This document shows, in pieces, positions 33,276 to 36,853 of a stretch of DNA of 36,853 bases; the first letter of the stretch is position 1, and each line of letters starts with the position of its first letter. Source of the stretch: an uncultured Verrucomicrobiota bacterium. Lineage in GTDB: Bacteria; Verrucomicrobiota; Verrucomicrobiia; Limisphaerales; UBA9464. The notes under the pieces were generated by a model, which saw only the letters and a list, made by a program, of their open reading frames with translations, was not told the origin of the DNA and did no database searches. The translations under genes and the position numbers were made by a program. Location: NCBI GenBank assembly GCA_903842505.1, contig CAIMMI010000078.1, positions 1 through 36,853 of the forward strand. Direction: 5' to 3'.

Positions 33276-34799
33276 ATGGCATTCGGTTCGTTTCGGGAAT
33301 GGGTTGAGCAACTGGAGAGGGCGGGGGAACTGAGGCGCATTAGCGAACCGGTGGCCACGGAGTTGGAGATCACGGCACTGGCTGACCGGGAGATGAAGCA
33401 GCCGGGCGGCGGAAAGGCCCTGCTGATCGAACGACCCACTGTGGCCGGACGAATCAGTTCGTTCCCGGTGGCAATCAATACCCTGGGCTCCTGGCGACGT
33501 CTTGCCTTGGCTCTGGGCACCGAGTCGGTGGATGCGGCCGCCCGCGAGTTGGGGGCCCTCCTGCATGCCAAGCCGCCCACCTCGATCCGCGAGACGGTCA
33601 CCCTCCTCACGAACGCGCTGGAGATCCGGCACGCCCGTCCCCGTCGTGTCGCCGACGGCCCCTGCAAGGAGGTCATCCGACGTTTTGAGACGCCATCGGC
33701 ACGCATGGAAGCCTGGCCCCCTGCGCCCGATATCCTGAAGGGGGAGCGCGGTCTGGATGCACCCCCGACACTCCTCGACCTGCCAATCCTCAAGTGCTGG
33801 CCGCTGGATGGTGGCAGGTTTGTGACCCTGCCATGCGTCGTTACGAAGGATCCGGATACCGGGGCCCGGAACCTGGGAATGTACCGGGTTCAGGTTTATG
33901 ACGACCGCACCACCGGGGTTCACTGGCAGTTGCAGAAGGTGGCAGCCCGGCATGGTCGACGGTACTACGAAACCGGGACCCGAATGCCGGTGGCGATCTT
34001 CCTTGGCGGGGATCCCATGTATCCCTTTGCAGCAACCGCTCCCCTTCCGGACGGGGTCGATGAGTTCCTCCTGGCGGGTTACCTGAGGAAGCGATCGGTG
34101 GACTTGGTGAAGTGTGAGACCAACGACCTCGAGGTGCCGGCTGATGCCGACGTGGTGATCGAGGGGTTTGTCGACCCCAAGGAGCCCCTTCGGATGGAGG
34201 GGCCGTTCGGGGATCACACGGGCTTCTACACCTTGCCGGAGCCGTATCCGGTGTTTCACGTCACGGCGATCACGCATCGCCGGGACGCGGTTTATCCGGC
34301 GACCATCGTGGGCATCCCGCCCATGGAGGATTTCTACATCGGGGCGGCTTCGGTGAAGCTGTTCCTGCCGGTGTTCCGGATGAACTTTCCGGAGATCGTG
34401 GACATTGCGCTGCCTGCGGAGGGGGTTTTCCACAACCTGGTCGTGGTGAGCATCCGCAAGACGTATCCGATGCAGGCCTACAAGATCATGCACGGACTGT
34501 GGGGCATGGGGCAGATGATGTTCACCAAGTACATCATCGTGGTGGACGACGACGTGGATGTGCACAACACCAGCGACGTGCTTTTCCGGTTGTTGTCGAA
34601 TACGGATCCGCAGCGGGACAGCCTGCTCACCCGAGGGCCTGCGGATGTGCTGGATCATGCGACGCCGGAGGTAGGGGTTGGTTCGAAGATGGGATTCGAC
34701 GCGACGCGGAAGCTTGCGGGGGAGGGATTCCGGCGGTCTTGGCCGCCAATGATCCGGATGGATGAGTCGGTGGTTCGACGGGTGGCGGGGCTTGGATGA
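33276..34799 (+). CDS. UbiD-family prenyl-FMN-dependent decarboxylase
   Basis: A 507-residue protein of the UbiD family, which uses prenylated FMN to remove or add carboxyl groups on aromatic or unsaturated acids. Typical parts are the N-terminal FREWVEQLERAGELRRI, the prFMN/metal segment RNLGMYRVQVYD (about 198-209), CETNDLEVPADADVVIEG (280-297) and EGPFGDHTGFYT (308-319). Likely roles are ubiquinone or menaquinone synthesis, or an unrelated aromatic acid. The UbiX-type flavin prenyltransferase it needs is not in the window. It is transcribed away from the radical SAM gene, and a tRNA gene follows downstream on the same strand. Confidence 0.93.
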   Translation: MAFGSFREWVEQLERAGELRRISEPVATELEITALADREMKQPGGGKALLIERPTVAGRISSFPVAINTLGSWRRLALALGTESVDAAARELGALLHAKPPTSIRETVTLLTNALEIRHARPRRVADGPCKEVIRRFETPSARMEAWPPAPDILKGERGLDAPPTLLDLPILKCWPLDGGRFVTLPCVVTKDPDTGARNLGMYRVQVYDDRTTGVHWQLQKVAARHGRRYYETGTRMPVAIFLGGDPMYPFAATAPLPDGVDEFLLAGYLRKRSVDLVKCETNDLEVPADADVVIEGFVDPKEPLRMEGPFGDHTGFYTLPEPYPVFHVTAITHRRDAVYPATIVGIPPMEDFYIGAASVKLFLPVFRMNFPEIVDIALPAEGVFHNLVVVSIRKTYPMQAYKIMHGLWGMGQMMFTKYIIVVDDDVDVHNTSDVLFRLLSNTDPQRDSLLTRGPADVLDHATPEVGVGSKMGFDATRKLAGEGFRRSWPPMIRMDESVVRRVAGLG

Positions 34800-34844
34800 G
34801 GTGGGGTGGAGATCGATGAAATTGACGAAGTTCAAAAACTCCCC

Positions 34845-34873
34845 TTGCCTTCGGGCGTCAGGTTCCTTATTCA
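34845..34873 (+). promoter_or_regulatory. Probable promoter of tRNA-Gly
   Basis: TTGCCT at 34845-34850, a 17-base spacer and TATTCA at 34868-34873 match the sigma-70 pattern at four of six positions each. Transcription would start near 34880, about a dozen bases before the mature tRNA. Placement is plausible but untested, and promoter rules in this group are less well known. Confidence 0.45.
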
Positions 34874-34891
34874 AGACGGCGTTGTTGAGAC

Positions 34892-34968
34892 GCGAGTGTA
34901 GCTCAGCCTGGTAGAGCGTCACCTTGCCAAGGTGAATGTCGAGGGTTCGAATCCCTTCACTCGCTCCA
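34892..34968 (+). tRNA. tRNA-Gly (anticodon GCC), CCA encoded
   Basis: The cloverleaf is complete. The acceptor stem GCGAGTG pairs with CACTCGC, the D-arm is GCTC...GAGC, and the anticodon stem TCACC/GGTGA carries the loop TTGCCAA with anticodon GCC at 34926-34928. The T-arm GAGGG/CCCTT holds TTCGAAT. The discriminator is T, followed by CCA encoded in the DNA. It decodes GGC and GGU glycine codons. Confidence 0.97.
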
Positions 34969-35009
34969 CCTCCTGGCCTTCAAAAGAGGGTGATGGAGGG
35001 GCGACTCAG

Positions 35010-35033
35010 AACCCCGGATTTCCGGGGTTTTTT
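35010..35033 (+). terminator. Intrinsic terminator after tRNA-Gly
   Basis: AACCCCGG, loop ATTT, CCGGGGTT followed by TTTT gives an eight-pair stem with a T-run of six in total. It begins 41 bases after the tRNA. It is a classic rho-independent terminator, separating the tRNA from the acetyltransferase gene. Confidence 0.9.
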
Positions 35034-35056
35034 CGTTTCAGCACCCGTTTTCGCCC

Positions 35057-35605
35057 ATGTCTTCTGAACTTCAGCTTCCCCAAGTCCAAATCCGGAGGGC
35101 GAGGCGCGAGGATTGCGATGCCATCCTTGGCATTTATAACCATGCCGTCCTGCACACCACGGCCTCGTATGATTATGAACCCCGAACGTTGGCGCATCGA
35201 TTGGAGTGGTTTGACGTCCACGGGCGGGAAGACCTGGCGATCTTCGTAGCGGAGGCGGAATCGGTTGGCGTGGTGGGGTGGAGCGCCTTGAACCGGTACC
35301 ACGATCGTGTGGGCTTCCGCTTTACCGCCGAGAACTCCATTTATGTGGCCGAATCCTGGCGGGGGCGTGGATTGGGTGGTCGACTTCTGGAACCGTTGAT
35401 CGCGGCTGCCGAGGTGAGGGGACTTCACGCCATTCTTGCGGCCATTGACGCCGACAACCAGTCCAGCATCCGCCTTCATGCCAGATTCGGTTTTGAGAAA
35501 GTCGGCCAGTTTCGTCAGGTGGGGTACAAGTTTGGGCGCTGGCTCGATGTGATTTACATGGAACGGCTGATCCATTCGCCGATTCCGGGTGCCCAAGGGT
35601 CCTGA
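35057..35605 (+). CDS. GNAT N-acetyltransferase, phosphinothricin/methionine-sulfone type
   Basis: A 182-residue cytoplasmic acetyl-CoA-dependent acyltransferase. The N-terminus IRRARREDCDAILGIYNHAV and the internal TTASYDYEPRTLAHRLEWF resemble Pat/YncA/MnaT enzymes. The acetyl-CoA binding loop is WRGRGLGGRLLEPLI (about 112-126), and ADNQSSIRLHARFGFEKVGQ with a following GYKFGRWLDV matches the same group. Such enzymes acetylate L-amino acid analogues, for example methionine sulfone or phosphinothricin. The precise substrate is not resolved. The next gene starts 6 nt after its stop. Confidence 0.92.
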   Translation: MSSELQLPQVQIRRARREDCDAILGIYNHAVLHTTASYDYEPRTLAHRLEWFDVHGREDLAIFVAEAESVGVVGWSALNRYHDRVGFRFTAENSIYVAESWRGRGLGGRLLEPLIAAAEVRGLHAILAAIDADNQSSIRLHARFGFEKVGQFRQVGYKFGRWLDVIYMERLIHSPIPGAQGS

Positions 35606-35611
35606 ATTGCC

Positions 35612-36853
35612 GTGCAAAGCGCAGAAGCCAACAGTCGGCGTCGGTTTGCGATCCTGACGGCTGTTTTGCTGGCTGTGGTTGGGCTCTGGCTATTGGCTCC
35701 GGCGGGATCCCAGGAGGGATTACTGACGCGGGCCAGTTACGATGCCTCCTTTCGGGTTGCCGGTTCTGCGGGTGCGTCGAAGGGCGCTGTCCCGGTGGTT
35801 CTTGTCTATCTGGATCTGGACTCCCACTTGCGCGAGCGGCATTCGCCGTCGGAGCCCTGGCCTCGACTCCTGCACGCCCAGTTGGTGCGGCGGATGACGG
35901 CAGCCGGGGCCCGAGCCGTGGTCTTCGACATCGTGTTCTCCGGGCCCGGGTCGGATCCCTCGGCTGACCGGGAACTTGCGGAAGCCTTTCGGGAAAATGG
36001 GCGTGTCTGGTTGGCAGCGGAGCGGAATCAGTGGGACCGGGAGACCGAGTCCTCGGCCATCGCGGCGCAATCGGTGGTCCTTCCCTATGAGCCCCTGCTT
36101 CGGGCTGCGGCGGGGTGGGGCGTGGCCGTGGTGCGTCCGGAGGACGACTTCATGATCCGTCGTTCCTGGCTGGGGCCGGCGGCGGATGGAGCCCCTGCGC
36201 TCACCTGGGCCGTTGCAGAAGGGGTTGGACTTCGGCCGGCCCGACGGGAGTGGCTCCGATATCTGGGAGGCCCCCTGGCGCTCCCGCACGTAGGATTCAG
36301 CGCTGCGCTCCGGGCGGATGAGGTTCCTGATGGATTCTTCCGGGATCGGGTGGTGGTGGTGGGAGCCCGGCCGATGGTTGGAGGCTTCGTTGAACGGCGC
36401 GATGAATTCCGGAATCCTCTTGGCCGGTTTGCTTTTGGGCGGGTCTTCATGCCGGCCGTGGAAGTGCATGCCACCCAGATGGTGAATCTGATCCGGGGCG
36501 ATGGACTCCGCCGACCAGGTCCGATCACCGAGGCGGTGGTGGTCTTTCTGGTTTCGGTGGTCGCGGCGTTGGGTTTTGGCCGGATGCGGCCCCTACCGAT
36601 CCTCGGAGGGTTGCTGGCTTCGGAGGGATTATTGCTGGCCTCGGTGGCCTACGGAATGTCGAAAGATCTGTGGTTTCCCTGGATGATCCTTGGCCTTGTC
36701 CAGCTGCCGGGGGCGGCGATTGCATCCATAGCCCACCACTCGATTCCGGCATGGATCCATCGACGGAGGTTGGAGGCTGAGAAGCGAGCGTCTGCTGAAC
36801 GGATCCGCGAACAGGCGGCGCTGATCGATGCGGCATCCGATGCGATCGTCGTC
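35612..36853 (+). CDS. CHASE2-domain sensor protein, 3' truncated by the window edge
   Basis: An open frame of 414 codons with no stop before the edge, so the protein is incomplete. The proposed start is GTG at 35612. After one N-terminal membrane segment (FAILTAVLLAVVGLWLLAPAG), a CHASE2-like extracytoplasmic domain follows: LTRASYDASFRVAG, VVLVYLDLDS, PWPRLLHAQLV, GARAVVFDIVFSG and, near the end, GRVFMPAVEVHATQMVNLI. Three more hydrophobic segments come next. A charged helix then leads into REQAALIDAASDAIVV, the usual first line of a PAS domain. CHASE2 sensors commonly continue into histidine kinase, adenylate cyclase or GGDEF domains; which one applies here lies outside the window. It is 6 nt from the acetyltransferase gene. 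Confidence 0.85.
   Translation, partial: MQSAEANSRRRFAILTAVLLAVVGLWLLAPAGSQEGLLTRASYDASFRVAGSAGASKGAVPVVLVYLDLDSHLRERHSPSEPWPRLLHAQLVRRMTAAGARAVVFDIVFSGPGSDPSADRELAEAFRENGRVWLAAERNQWDRETESSAIAAQSVVLPYEPLLRAAAGWGVAVVRPEDDFMIRRSWLGPAADGAPALTWAVAEGVGLRPARREWLRYLGGPLALPHVGFSAALRADEVPDGFFRDRVVVVGARPMVGGFVERRDEFRNPLGRFAFGRVFMPAVEVHATQMVNLIRGDGLRRPGPITEAVVVFLVSVVAALGFGRMRPLPILGGLLASEGLLLASVAYGMSKDLWFPWMILGLVQLPGAAIASIAHHSIPAWIHRRRLEAEKRASAERIREQAALIDAASDAIVV

Overview
The window is GC-rich, densely coded bacterial chromosome with no phage, transposase, CRISPR or plasmid genes. Several traits together suggest a Gram-negative member of the Verrucomicrobiota or the wider PVC group. These are a PEP-CTERM protein ending in a VPEPST motif, a membrane segment and an RRK tail; an aerobic A-type cytochrome oxidase operon with small accessory membrane proteins; tandem HflK/HflC-like proteins; and a CHASE2 sensor. 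This placement is inference, because the window has no rRNA or other marker.

Layout. Positions 1-4269 (minus strand) hold purH, a large polytopic membrane protein that looks like a GT-C glycosyltransferase, and a DPM1/GtrB-like polyprenyl-phosphate glycosyltransferase. They are closely spaced in that order of transcription. Positions 4610-16275 (minus) hold eight co-directional membrane-associated genes with small gaps: an ABC-2 permease, three SPFH (HflK/HflC-like) proteins, a P1B-type metal ATPase, an ABC ATPase, a second large ABC permease and an anchored repeat-type protein. An anchored TPR-like gene (16344-18077) lies just upstream. This cassette is the best candidate in the window for an uncharacterised system.

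Positions 18237-21011 carry a secreted Dabb-domain protein, a convergent Nudix hydrolase and the riboflavin genes ribBA-ribH. Positions 21137-29551 (plus) form a cytochrome oxidase locus: a periplasmic cupredoxin, heme A synthase, heme O synthase, subunits I, III and IV, two small membrane proteins, subunit II, a Sco copper chaperone and a DUF420 assembly protein. It supplies the heme a cofactor, the copper centres and the core subunits of one terminal oxidase. Subunit I lacks the usual K-channel lysine, and subunit III carries a long hydrophilic insertion.

Positions 29552-30172 are non-coding, with a dispersed-repeat-like inverted repeat. Then come a PEP-CTERM gene with its own terminator, a translationally coupled pair (radical SAM protein and PLP fold-type III decarboxylase), a divergent UbiD-family decarboxylase, tRNA-Gly(GCC), a GNAT acetyltransferase, and a CHASE2 sensor that runs off the right edge at a PAS domain.
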